This document shows positions 42,789 through 51,268 of a stretch of 64,000 nucleotides of DNA, one piece after another. Source of the DNA: Zobellia roscoffensis (GTDB lineage Bacteria; Bacteroidota; Bacteroidia; Flavobacteriales; Flavobacteriaceae). Position 1 is the stretch's first letter. Each line of letters starts with the position of its first letter. The stretch covers positions 1,300,504-1,364,503 of the forward strand of contig NZ_JADDXT010000002.1 of the NCBI RefSeq assembly GCF_015330165.1, written 5' to 3'. Both the position numbers and the translations under genes were made by a program. The notes beneath the pieces are model-generated. The model ran no database searches. It was given only the letters and a program-made list of their open reading frames with translations, and was not told the origin of the DNA.

Positions 42789-44255
42789 TTAACTTTTCCG
42801 TTTTAGAAAGATTTCCTTCAGTTTATCATTTTCTAATTTGTACACCAAACCTAAGAACAACAAAAGTAAAATACTTCCTATAATTAAATTCCTATTGAAA
42901 ACATAAAACGAAAGCGCAGAGAAAAGAATTGAAAAACCTAGATAGAATAAAATTTTTCTGAAGTTATACGGAACCGGATATCTTGATTTACCCAAATAAT
43001 ACGAAAGTACCATCATGCTGCCATACGCCATAACCGTAGCGATAGCACTGGCCATATAGCCAATATACGGAATGAAAACGTAATTTATAACGATTGTTAT
43101 AATTGCTCCAAAGACCGATATAAAAGCACCATAGCGCGTCTTGTCCGTAACTTTATACCATACCGACAAATTGTGGTAAATGCCTAAAAAGAAACTTGCC
43201 AGCAAAATAATCGGCACCACGGACATGGCCTCCCAATAGGCAGGATTTTTAACGAACAATACTTTTAGAACATCGGCAAAAACTACAACTCCCAATAAAA
43301 TAACACTTCCCAGAACCACAAAATAATTGGTTATCTGGGCATATGCCTTTTGCGGATTCTCCGTGCCGGCATGGCTAAAAAAGAAAGGCTCAATACCCAT
43401 ACGGAACGCAGTGGAGAACAAAGTCATAAACAATGCCAGCTTTACACAGGCATTGTACATTCCTACTTCCTTGTTGGCAATGTCCTCAGGAAGCAAAGCC
43501 TCTAGCATTACCCTATCAAAAACTTCGTTAATGGTAAATGCTACCCCAGCAACTAATACGGGAATCGCATATTTCATCATTTGCTCCCAAAGCTTCTTAT
43601 CAAAAGTATAGCGACTGATCAAATACGGCTTCAACATTAATAAGAGCGTTACACCACTTGCTACAAGGTTGGCTATGATAATATATGAAATTTGAAAATT
43701 AGGCCTGTACAATGCAGACAATAACCCATCAGGATTATCTGCCGCCACACCGGGCAATATCAAAAGGAAGAAAATATTCAGTCCAAAATTGATTACAACG
43801 TTCAAAATCTTGACCATCGCATACTTAAGCGGTCTTTCATTGGCACGCAACCATGCAAATGGTATAATGACAAGGGCATCTAACGAAAGAATGAAAATGA
43901 CGTATTTAATATACTTAGGGTCAATGTTCAGAAGGCTTGCCATTCCATCCTGAAATAATAATGAGAACACCATAAAAACCATAGTAGACCCCAAAATGGA
44001 CATCAAGGAAGTAGATATTACAGTTTCCTTGTTTTCTGACTTACTATAAAATCTAAAAAATGCAGTTTCCATACCATAGGCCAAAACCACGTTGAACATA
44101 GCAAAATACGCAAAAATAACTGCCAACTCGCCATAAATTTCCGGAGGCATAGCATCTGTATGCACCCTCACCAAGAAGAAAGAAATCATTCTAGGCAATA
44201 CAGTGGCAAGACCGTAGATAGCCGTTTGTTTGAACAATTTTTTAAGCGGATTCAA
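42789..44255 (-). CDS. polysaccharide biosynthesis protein (Wzx-like flippase, MOP superfamily)
   Basis: The ~488-residue inner-membrane protein has about 14 hydrophobic segments and an N-terminal FKQTAIYGLATVLPRMISF signature typical of oligosaccharide flippases. It should move lipid-linked sugars across the inner membrane, for O-antigen or exopolysaccharide. The start is uncertain: the TTG at 44255 gives the usual MNPLKKLFKQ-type start and is preferred; another TTG lies at 44303. No glycosyltransferase genes are adjacent. Confidence 0.85.
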   Translation of the reverse strand: MNPLKKLFKQTAIYGLATVLPRMISFFLVRVHTDAMPPEIYGELAVIFAYFAMFNVVLAYGMETAFFRFYSKSENKETVISTSLMSILGSTMVFMVFSLLFQDGMASLLNIDPKYIKYVIFILSLDALVIIPFAWLRANERPLKYAMVKILNVVINFGLNIFFLLILPGVAADNPDGLLSALYRPNFQISYIIIANLVASGVTLLLMLKPYLISRYTFDKKLWEQMMKYAIPVLVAGVAFTINEVFDRVMLEALLPEDIANKEVGMYNACVKLALFMTLFSTAFRMGIEPFFFSHAGTENPQKAYAQITNYFVVLGSVILLGVVVFADVLKVLFVKNPAYWEAMSVVPIILLASFFLGIYHNLSVWYKVTDKTRYGAFISVFGAIITIVINYVFIPYIGYMASAIATVMAYGSMMVLSYYLGKSRYPVPYNFRKILFYLGFSILFSALSFYVFNRNLIIGSILLLLFLGLVYKLENDKLKEIFLKRKS

Positions 44256-44335
44256 TAGCGAAGTATTTAAATCCAAAAGTACCCATTTAAAGGGATGTAG
44301 CAAAGGGAAGTTAAACCCCGAAGACTTTCTTTTTT

Positions 44336-44779
44336 CTAGCGGCTATTTTTTTCGTCTAAATTGGAGTAGGAAATAGGAAGATTCTGTTGAATACCATTGA
44401 TTTGGTAGTATTTTACTTTATCCTTTTGCATATAACTTATAACCGCTTGGGTTTCGGTCAGCTCAAAAGGAAACTCTTCAGAACTTTGGACTTTTCCAAA
44501 CTCGGATATCCCAATGATGCCCTTATCGGTAACTTCAATAGAAATAGGTGCCATTTTTCCATTATAGTAGATATTCTTTAGATCGGCATTATCGTTGTCT
44601 AAACTAAGAACGGAAACCACTAACTCGTAACCATCCTCCTCCATTGGTTCACCAACGGACCACTTTTGAGCATAAGTTTCACCTAAACTAAAAGGCGCCA
44701 TAGTTTCCAGTTTCTTTGTAGGCCCACAACCCGAAAGAATTACCAAGCTTAATCCTAAAATATAGATATATTTTTTCAT
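44336..44779 (-). CDS. putative lipoprotein, 147 aa
   Basis: The protein has a lipobox LSGC (Cys18) after a short hydrophobic signal. The mature part has alternating strand-like segments and no recognised domain. It lies first in the minus-strand envelope cluster and is separated from the ATP synthase operon by that operon's terminator. Confidence 0.7.
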   Translation of the reverse strand: MKKYIYILGLSLVILSGCGPTKKLETMAPFSLGETYAQKWSVGEPMEEDGYELVVSVLSLDNDNADLKNIYYNGKMAPISIEVTDKGIIGISEFGKVQSSEEFPFELTETQAVISYMQKDKVKYYQINGIQQNLPISYSNLDEKNSR

Positions 44780-44844
44780 GATAGTCCTCTAATTATATTT
44801 GGCAATACATACGCGTAAAGCATGCGCAAAGACTATCCTAAAAA

Positions 44845-44874
44845 AAGAAACCCCACATTTCTGTGGGGTTTCTT
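44845..44874 (-). terminator. terminator of the ATP synthase operon
   Basis: Stem AAGAAACCCCACA / TGTGGGGTTTCTT with a TTTC loop, followed on the minus strand by a T-rich run. It lies 46 bp past the atpG stop. Confidence 0.88.
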
Positions 44875-44920
44875 ATCCTATAAGTATCTACATTGACTAG
44901 GTCAAAGCTGATATATTGTA

Positions 44921-45781
44921 TTAATTGTTCAATGCTTCCGCACCACCAACAATCTCCAAGATTTCGTTGGTAATTGCAGCTTGTCTTGCTTGGTTATAAG
45001 ACAACTTCAATTGATCTCTTAAATCTGTTGCATTATCCGTTGCTTTATGCATAGCGGTCATACGTGCACCGTGCTCACTGGCAAAAGAATCACGGATACC
45101 TTTGTACAACTGCGTTTTCAAAGACTTAGGAATCAGTTGCTCAATGATTTCTATTTTTGAAGGTTCAAAAACGTAATCATTACTCAAATTGTCTGCCCCT
45201 TCAACCGGAACAATTGGTAAAAACTGCTCGGTCATTATAATCTGTGTTGCCGCATTCTTGAACTTGTTATACACAATATCAATACGATCATAGTTCCCTA
45301 AGGTGAATTGCTCCATTAAATCTTCGGCTATAGCAGATACGCTATCAAAATTTAAATCGTCATAAATATCACTATGATTGGCAATAACATTTGACCTTTT
45401 TACCAAGAAGTCATTGGCTTTCTTACCTATCGCAACAAAATCTACCTGCTTACCAGCATACTTCTCATTAATTAAAACAGTACACTGTTTCAAGATATTA
45501 GAGTTAAAAGCACCTGCCAAACCTCTGTTTGAAGTTATGGCAACCACCAAGACTTTATTTACCTCTCTTTTCTCAGCATATACACTACCAGAATCCGAAT
45601 CCAAGCTTGCACTTAGCCCCTGTAACAACTCAGTAAGCTTATCGGCATAAGGTCGCATTGCAGTAATGGCATCTTGTGCTTTCTTCAACTTTGCAGCAGA
45701 CACCATTTTCATGGCACTGGTAATCTGCATGGTTGATGATACCGATGCTATTCTGTTTCGTATTTCCTTTAAGTTCGCCAT
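44921..45781 (-). CDS. atpG: ATP synthase gamma subunit
   Basis: The 286-residue central-stalk rotor of F1 has the conserved N-terminal helix (LKEIRNRIASVSSTMQITSAMKMVSAAKLKKA) and C-terminal helix (RMTAMHKATDNATDLRDQLKL...NQARQAAIT) that form the coiled coil inside the alpha3beta3 ring, with ITSNRGLAGAFN between. Last gene of the minus-strand atp cluster, 104 bp after atpA. In many bacteria atpD and atpC follow; here they do not. Confidence 0.96.
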   Translation of the reverse strand: MANLKEIRNRIASVSSTMQITSAMKMVSAAKLKKAQDAITAMRPYADKLTELLQGLSASLDSDSGSVYAEKREVNKVLVVAITSNRGLAGAFNSNILKQCTVLINEKYAGKQVDFVAIGKKANDFLVKRSNVIANHSDIYDDLNFDSVSAIAEDLMEQFTLGNYDRIDIVYNKFKNAATQIIMTEQFLPIVPVEGADNLSNDYVFEPSKIEIIEQLIPKSLKTQLYKGIRDSFASEHGARMTAMHKATDNATDLRDQLKLSYNQARQAAITNEILEIVGGAEALNN

Positions 45782-45885
45782 TCTTTAAATAGTATTTAGC
45801 ATTTAGCAGTTTGTAGTTCGTACCCTCGGCTTTACACCTGTACCAATTACTTTGTAATTAATACTCGAGTACTTAATACTCCTTA

Positions 45886-47466
45886 CTAGTTTCTATATTT
45901 ACCTGAAAGGTCTTTTGCTACAGCAGTCAAAACATCTGTTACCTCATCGGTAAGTTTACCTGACTTTAATGTATCCAATACGTCTCTGTGCTTCGCATTC
46001 AAGAACTCTAAGTAATCTCTTTCGAATTCCTTTATCTTCTCTACTGGTACGTCACGTAACAAGTTCTTAGAACCTGCGTAAATAATCGCAACCTGATCTT
46101 CTACAGTATAAGGATCGTTTTGCGCTTGCTTTAGAATCTCTACGTTACGACGTCCTTTTTCAATAACATTCAATGTAGCAGCATCCAAATCAGAACCGAA
46201 CTTAGCAAAAGCTTCCAATTCACGGAACTGCGCTTGATCCAATTTTAAAGTACCAGATACTTTTTTCATGGATTTAATCTGAGCGTTACCACCTACACGA
46301 GATACTGAAATACCCACGTTAATTGCTGGTCTTACCCCTTGGTTGAAAAGATCTTGCTCCAAGAAAATCTGTCCGTCTGTAATAGAAATAACATTCGTAG
46401 GAATATATGCAGAAACATCACCTGCTTGCGTCTCAATAATAGGAAGTGCAGTTAAAGAACCACCACCTTTTACCATAGGCTTCAATACGTCTGGTAAATC
46501 GTTCATGTTCTTTGCAATATTATCATCGTTGATAACCTTTGCTGCACGCTCTAACAATCTTGAGTGCAAGAAGAAAACATCCCCTGGGTATGCCTCACGT
46601 CCCGGTGGTCTTCTCAAAAGAAGAGATACCTCACGATACGCAACCGCTTGTTTTGACAAATCATCATAAATAATCAAAGCTGGACGACCTGTATCTCTGA
46701 AATACTCACCGATTGATGCACCCGTAAATGGAGCATACACCTGCATTGCTGCAGGATCGGAAGCATTAGCAGCAACGATAGTCGTATATGCCATTGCACC
46801 TTTATCTTCCAAAGTCTGTGCAATTGCAGCAACAGTAGAAGCTTTCTGGCCAATAGCAACATATATACAATATACTGGCTCACCAGCATCGTAAAATTCT
46901 TTTTGGTTCAAAATGGTATCGATACAAACGGTAGTCTTACCTGTTTGACGGTCACCAATTACAAGCTCCCTTTGACCACGGCCAACAGGAATCATTGCAT
47001 CAATAGCCTTAATACCAGATTGCATTGGCTCGGTTACCGGCTCTCTAAAGATAACACCTGGCGCTTTACGCTCTAATGGCATCTCATATGTATCACCGGA
47101 AATAGGTCCTTTACCATCTATTGGGTTACCCAAGGTATCTACCACACGACCAACGATGCCTTCACCAACTTTAATGGAAGCAATTCGTTCTGAACGTTTC
47201 ACTGTAGCACCTTCTACAATAGTTTTGGAATGTCCTAAAAGAACCACACCAACGTTATCATCTTCAAGGTTAAGAACGATACCCTCAAGGCCTCCTTCGA
47301 ATTCTACCAATTCTCCGTATTGGACGTTTGATAAACCGTAGACTCTGGCGATACCATCACCAACCTGCAGTACTGTTCCCACCTCGTCTAATGTAGCGGT
47401 GGCTTCAAATCCTGATAATTGTTCCTTTAAAATTGCTGATACCTCAGCGGCTTTTACTCCTGCCAT
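45886..47466 (-). CDS. atpA: ATP synthase alpha subunit
   Basis: The 526-residue non-catalytic nucleotide-binding subunit of F1 has Walker A in GDRQTGKTT, the LLRRPPGREAYPGDVFFLHSRLLERAA region and the arginine-finger segment around VGISVSRVGG. Full length. Spacing to atpH is 62 bp. Confidence 0.97.
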   Translation of the reverse strand: MAGVKAAEVSAILKEQLSGFEATATLDEVGTVLQVGDGIARVYGLSNVQYGELVEFEGGLEGIVLNLEDDNVGVVLLGHSKTIVEGATVKRSERIASIKVGEGIVGRVVDTLGNPIDGKGPISGDTYEMPLERKAPGVIFREPVTEPMQSGIKAIDAMIPVGRGQRELVIGDRQTGKTTVCIDTILNQKEFYDAGEPVYCIYVAIGQKASTVAAIAQTLEDKGAMAYTTIVAANASDPAAMQVYAPFTGASIGEYFRDTGRPALIIYDDLSKQAVAYREVSLLLRRPPGREAYPGDVFFLHSRLLERAAKVINDDNIAKNMNDLPDVLKPMVKGGGSLTALPIIETQAGDVSAYIPTNVISITDGQIFLEQDLFNQGVRPAINVGISVSRVGGNAQIKSMKKVSGTLKLDQAQFRELEAFAKFGSDLDAATLNVIEKGRRNVEILKQAQNDPYTVEDQVAIIYAGSKNLLRDVPVEKIKEFERDYLEFLNAKHRDVLDTLKSGKLTDEVTDVLTAVAKDLSGKYRN

Positions 47467-47528
47467 TGTTTTAGATATAAAGACGAAAAGATGAAAGACA
47501 CAAGACTTTTATCGAATCGTTATTGATA

Positions 47529-48068
47529 TTATAAACTACTTGTAAACTCTCTTTTAATTGTATTCAATTTGTTTGAAATGCTGGCATCATATTGCAAATC
47601 GCCAACACGTAAAACAAACCCACCAATAATGCTTTCATCTATTTTATTCTGAATAGTTACCGCATTACCTGTTATCTGAGCTATTTGCTTCAGCACTTTT
47701 TTCTCAAGGTCTGCGCTCAATGGCACTGCAGTAGTAACGTAAGCTACACCTTCACCTTTTAAATCTTCATTTAGAATGATATATTTTAAAGCAACTTCGT
47801 TTAAAATAGATATTCTTTTGTTTGAAACAAGTGTGTTGATCATACCTAAAGTAACCTGATCGCTACCTTTAAATACAGCAGTCAAAGCTTTCTTTTTGGT
47901 TTCCCCGTTAACTACTGGGCTAGCCAACATGGCCCTCAACTCTTTACTATCGGCAATAGTTGCCACAACAGAACGCATGTCTTTTTCAACTGCACTCGTA
48001 GCTTTGTTTTGTACCGCTAGGTCCAAAACTGCTTTTGCGTAACGTATTGCTGCTCTAGAATCGCTCAT
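47529..48068 (-). CDS. atpH: ATP synthase delta subunit
   Basis: The 179-residue peripheral-stalk subunit joins F1 alpha to the b dimer. It has an N-terminal helical domain (AAIRYAKAVLDLAVQ...) and the C-terminal signature VDPSIIGG-like region, here DESIIGGFVLRVGDLQYDASI. It lies between atpF and atpA as usual. Confidence 0.93.
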   Translation of the reverse strand: MSDSRAAIRYAKAVLDLAVQNKATSAVEKDMRSVVATIADSKELRAMLASPVVNGETKKKALTAVFKGSDQVTLGMINTLVSNKRISILNEVALKYIILNEDLKGEGVAYVTTAVPLSADLEKKVLKQIAQITGNAVTIQNKIDESIIGGFVLRVGDLQYDASISNKLNTIKREFTSSL

Positions 48069-48134
48069 TTTTTATCTTGTTTTATTGTCTTGCTATCCGA
48101 AATTCATCGGTGTAACAAAAAGCAATATAGCTAC

Positions 48135-48635
48135 TTAATTCAATTTAACATCACCCAACATACTTTCAACCAACTTTAATTGTTGGTCTTTGTTGGATAG
48201 TTGCTCTTTTAAAACCTTCTCAGCAATCTCTACAGAAAGTTCAGCTACTTGGTTTTTAATATCAGCAACCGCAGCTTTCTTTTCGCTTTCGATAGCAGCT
48301 TGAGCTTGCTTCAACATTTTATCGCCTTCAATTTTAGCTTGCTCTTTAGAATCTGTGATCATCTTATCTTTGATCTCACGAGCTTCTTTTAACATCGCTT
48401 CACGTTCGGCACGAGCTTCTTTTAACAACTTATCGTTATCAGCTTGCAAGTTTTGCATTTCTGCACGTGCTTTTTCAGCTGCTTCTAACGCACCGTGAAT
48501 ACCTTCCTCACGTTCGTTCAATGAAGTTAAGATTGGTTTCCATGCAACTTTCACCAATAAAAAAATCAACCCCAACAATAATATAGTCTGAACTATGAAA
48601 AGGCCTGGCGAAAAATCGTTTAATAAAACTTCCAT
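48135..48635 (-). CDS. atpF: ATP synthase b subunit
   Basis: The 166-residue peripheral stalk has one N-terminal membrane helix (about 10-30) followed by a long charged coiled coil (about 40-150) rich in Ala, Glu and Lys. There is a single b gene; no b' copy was seen. Confidence 0.94.
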   Translation of the reverse strand: MEVLLNDFSPGLFIVQTILLLGLIFLLVKVAWKPILTSLNEREEGIHGALEAAEKARAEMQNLQADNDKLLKEARAEREAMLKEAREIKDKMITDSKEQAKIEGDKMLKQAQAAIESEKKAAVADIKNQVAELSVEIAEKVLKEQLSNKDQQLKLVESMLGDVKLN

Positions 48636-48723
48636 ATAAATACTACTTTAAAATTCTAAACTTGATTAAAAACATTTCCTGCAACCAACCGTTGCAGGAA
48701 AATGTCTTTTGGTTTTGCTGTTC

Positions 48724-48912
48724 TTATTTTCCTAAGAACAAGGCACCGAATGCCAAACCTTCTAAAAGTGCAGCAATGATAATCATCGCAGTTTGGATTT
48801 TTCCTGTTGCTTCTGGCTGACGAGCAATACCTTCCATTGCTTTACCACCAATTTGACCAAGACCGATACCTGCTCCGATTACGATTAAACCAGCTCCAAT
48901 TAAGTTGTACAT
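48724..48912 (-). CDS. atpE: ATP synthase c subunit
   Basis: The 62-residue two-helix hairpin forms the rotor ring. The polar loop is RQPE and the ion-binding carboxylate is Glu51 in AALLEGLAF. Gln20 in the first helix is seen in Na+-type rings, but the residue after Glu51 is Gly instead of the Ser/Thr needed for the full Na+ site, so proton coupling is more likely. Confidence 0.95.
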   Translation of the reverse strand: MYNLIGAGLIVIGAGIGLGQIGGKAMEGIARQPEATGKIQTAMIIIAALLEGLAFGALFLGK

Positions 48913-48950
48913 AGTAATTGATTTATATAATTAAATTAAAAAACTCTCTT

Positions 48951-50129
48951 TTAAATGAAATCCCCTCTAACGTCTTCCGCGTCCGGAACTTCATGTCCTT
49001 TTGCATCGTGCTCATGATCGTGGTCGTGCTCCGCAACGGCCATACCAATAAACAATGCTGATAGCATAGTGAAAATATAAGCCTGTAAAAACGCCACCAA
49101 CACTTCAATAAGCGTAATGAAAAATGATAGTACTAATGATAAACCTGTAGCACCAACCACACCTAGACTTTCTTTAAGTGTAAACATGATAGCAATTAAG
49201 CTCATTACTACAATGTGACCTGCAGATATGTTCGCGAATAAACGTACCAGCAGTGAAAAAGGCTTAATTACAAAAGCACCTGCTAACTCTATAATAGCAA
49301 GAACCGGTCTAATCAAAACAGGCACACCCGGCATCCACAACATGTGCATCCAGTAATCTTTATTACCACTAAACGTGTAAATAATCAATGTGAAAATTGC
49401 CAAGGCAGCAGTAACTGCTAATTGCCCAGTTACGTTGAAACCTAACGGAGTTAGACCTAAAAGGTTCAAAATCCATATGAAGAAAAACACAGTTAATAAA
49501 TACCCTGTAAATTGACGGTATTTTTTCTCGCCGATATTTGGCTTTGCGATTTCATCTCTAACGTAGATTACTAAAGGCTCCAATACTCTACCAAAACCGG
49601 TAGGCACTTTTTTCTTAGCGTATTGTTTTGCCAATGAAGAGAAAGCCCAAAGCATAAAAAGACCAATCATCAATATTCCAAAAACACTTTTGGTAATTGA
49701 AAAGTCTAAAACTTTAGCCGCATTTTCCGCATGGTGATGATCATCAAACTGAACTTCGGAAGCTCCCTCGTTCAATTCGTATATTTTCCCGTGAAGCTTT
49801 ACGAATTTCGATCCACCTTTTTCAACAATTACCTTTCCGGCATCATCATGATGAAATTCAGAAGACATGAAAGTTACCAAACCATTACTAGACCAAAGAA
49901 TAACTGGCAATGGAAAACCTACGTGTTTACGCTCACCGTGATCACCTGTGTATGAAAACAAATGAAAATCATGAGCATCTTTAATGTGATGCAAAATGTA
50001 TGCGTCCACCTCTTCTTTTGTGTCTACAGCTCCTTCATCACTCCCCTCAGAAAGAGAAAAACCTTGAAAAGAAATGCAGAATGTACAAAGCAATACTAGT
50101 GTTCTAATCATTTTTGAAACTTCCTTCAT
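48951..50129 (-). CDS. atpB: ATP synthase a subunit with His-rich ends
   Basis: The 392-residue protein is longer than usual (~250-300). It has a signal-like N-terminus, a ~120-residue extracytoplasmic extension with His clusters (DDHHHAEN, HHDD), then the five- to six-helix core with the essential Arg in LLVRLFANISAGH, and a His/Asp-rich tail (EHDHDHEHDAKGHE). Long N-terminal extensions of this kind are known in Bacteroidetes a subunits. The start is ATG at 50129; ATG at 50111 is also possible. Confidence 0.92.
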   Translation of the reverse strand: MKEVSKMIRTLVLLCTFCISFQGFSLSEGSDEGAVDTKEEVDAYILHHIKDAHDFHLFSYTGDHGERKHVGFPLPVILWSSNGLVTFMSSEFHHDDAGKVIVEKGGSKFVKLHGKIYELNEGASEVQFDDHHHAENAAKVLDFSITKSVFGILMIGLFMLWAFSSLAKQYAKKKVPTGFGRVLEPLVIYVRDEIAKPNIGEKKYRQFTGYLLTVFFFIWILNLLGLTPLGFNVTGQLAVTAALAIFTLIIYTFSGNKDYWMHMLWMPGVPVLIRPVLAIIELAGAFVIKPFSLLVRLFANISAGHIVVMSLIAIMFTLKESLGVVGATGLSLVLSFFITLIEVLVAFLQAYIFTMLSALFIGMAVAEHDHDHEHDAKGHEVPDAEDVRGDFI

Positions 50130-50224
50130 TATTTTTTATCAAAAAATTATGCTCCTGAAATTTTGCGCAAAAGTAGGTAATCTTGCTGTAATACAAAGCA
50201 TTTTTATTCCATAAAATTTTGAAA

Positions 50225-50611
50225 CTATCTACGTTGTATAATTTTTGAAACAAAAAAGACTTCCAGGACTAAAAAAACAAACACAGGAATTAAAAGAGAA
50301 GCTCTATAAAATCTCGGTAAATACTGATCTCCCACAAGTTGCGGGTAGCACATAGCAGTATACACCACTATTTTAAAAACCAAAAGCCCCATGTAAATAA
50401 AACCTAATTGGGTAAAAACTTTTTCGCTTTTTGAGAGCAGTTGAAAGGCAATTATTACCGATAAAGAGAAAATAAAATGAAAAATATAGGCGTTTTGAAG
50501 TAAATCATTAAACGCTATATTATCATCTGCCAATAAAAATTGATGAAGAAAAAAAGAAGTCGCGCCCACCAAAATGAACACGACTAGATATTGTACTATT
50601 TGTTTGATCAA
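50225..50611 (-). CDS. four-helix membrane protein in the AtpI position (DUF6168-like)
   Basis: The 128-residue protein has four hydrophobic segments and little else. It lies between the AtpZ-like gene (2 bp gap) and atpB, where AtpI (c-ring assembly, Mg2+ handling) is encoded in other bacteria, so an assembly role is likely. The sequence itself is not clearly AtpI. Confidence 0.7.
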   Translation of the reverse strand: MIKQIVQYLVVFILVGATSFFLHQFLLADDNIAFNDLLQNAYIFHFIFSLSVIIAFQLLSKSEKVFTQLGFIYMGLLVFKIVVYTAMCYPQLVGDQYLPRFYRASLLIPVFVFLVLEVFFVSKIIQRR

Positions 50612-50613
50612 TG

Positions 50614-50838
50614 CTATTTATTTAGTGTCATCACTTTTTTGATGACGATATACATTGACAAAAATACGGCAAGTAAGGTAAATGTATCCTCAAGAAACGT
50701 TTTTTCAAACTTTACATCTAGCCAGGCCCCCAAAAGATTGCCCAAATAGATGGTAACACCCATTTGTATAGCAATGCCCGAAAAACTGGCCGCAGTACGT
50801 ATTAAATTTGAATTATCACGAGGCTTTTGCTGGCTCAT
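50614..50838 (-). CDS. atpZ: AtpZ/AtpI family protein
   Basis: The 74-residue protein has two hydrophobic helices (AASFSGIAIQMGVTIYLGNLLG and FTLLAVFLSMYIVIKKV), the pattern of the AtpZ "gene 1" proteins that precede atp operons. It overlaps the bactofilin gene by 23 bp, suggesting coupled translation. Confidence 0.83.
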   Translation of the reverse strand: MSQQKPRDNSNLIRTAASFSGIAIQMGVTIYLGNLLGAWLDVKFEKTFLEDTFTLLAVFLSMYIVIKKVMTLNK

Positions 50839-51265
50839 TGCTTGTGCTAGAACTATTGCTTAGAGAGGACTTAAAACTGCTAGAACCACTGTTCAAAGAC
50901 CCTCCTTTACCTTTCATGGTACATGAAGCATTAAATGTAGCTCCTGGCTCAACGGCCAATTTAGTTACAGAAACCGTACCTTCAATTACTGCTGAAGATT
51001 TAAGAGAAAGCAAATCGGATACTAAAAGCTCTCCGTTGAAGCTTCCTTCAATATCTGCATTTACACATTCTACTTTACCATGAATATAACCGTCTTTACC
51101 AATGACCACTTTACCGGTAGTTTTTACGTTACCGTCTAATTTTCCGTCAATTCTGAAGTCTGCTTCAGATTCGATATCACCTTTAATTTTTGTGTGCTTG
51201 GAAATTCTGTTAGGTTGTGCGCCAATTTCGTTCATAGTTCTAGGTTTTTTGTTGTCAGAAAACAT
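50816..51265 (-). CDS. bactofilin (polymer-forming cytoskeletal protein)
   Basis: The 149-residue protein has a central beta-helix (about 25-120) built of repeated short strands (GDIESEADFRIDGKLDGNVKT, GYIHGKVECVNADIEGSFNG) between flexible ends; the C-terminus is a Ser-rich tail. Bactofilins form filaments on the inner membrane and position envelope enzymes. It lies 3 bp after sprE and overlaps atpZ. Confidence 0.92.
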   Translation of the reverse strand: MFSDNKKPRTMNEIGAQPNRISKHTKIKGDIESEADFRIDGKLDGNVKTTGKVVIGKDGYIHGKVECVNADIEGSFNGELLVSDLLSLKSSAVIEGTVSVTKLAVEPGATFNASCTMKGKGGSLNSGSSSFKSSLSNSSSTSNEPAKAS

Positions 51266-51268
51266 TTT

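Noticed and set aside
44921..47466. Loss of atpD and atpC as a damaged operon
   Set aside because: A separate locus for beta and epsilon is the normal arrangement in Bacteroidetes, and the operon ends in a proper terminator.
48724..48912. Sodium-coupled ATP synthase ring
   Set aside because: Gln20 is present, but the Ser/Thr after the ion-binding Glu51 is replaced by Gly, so the full Na+ motif is missing.
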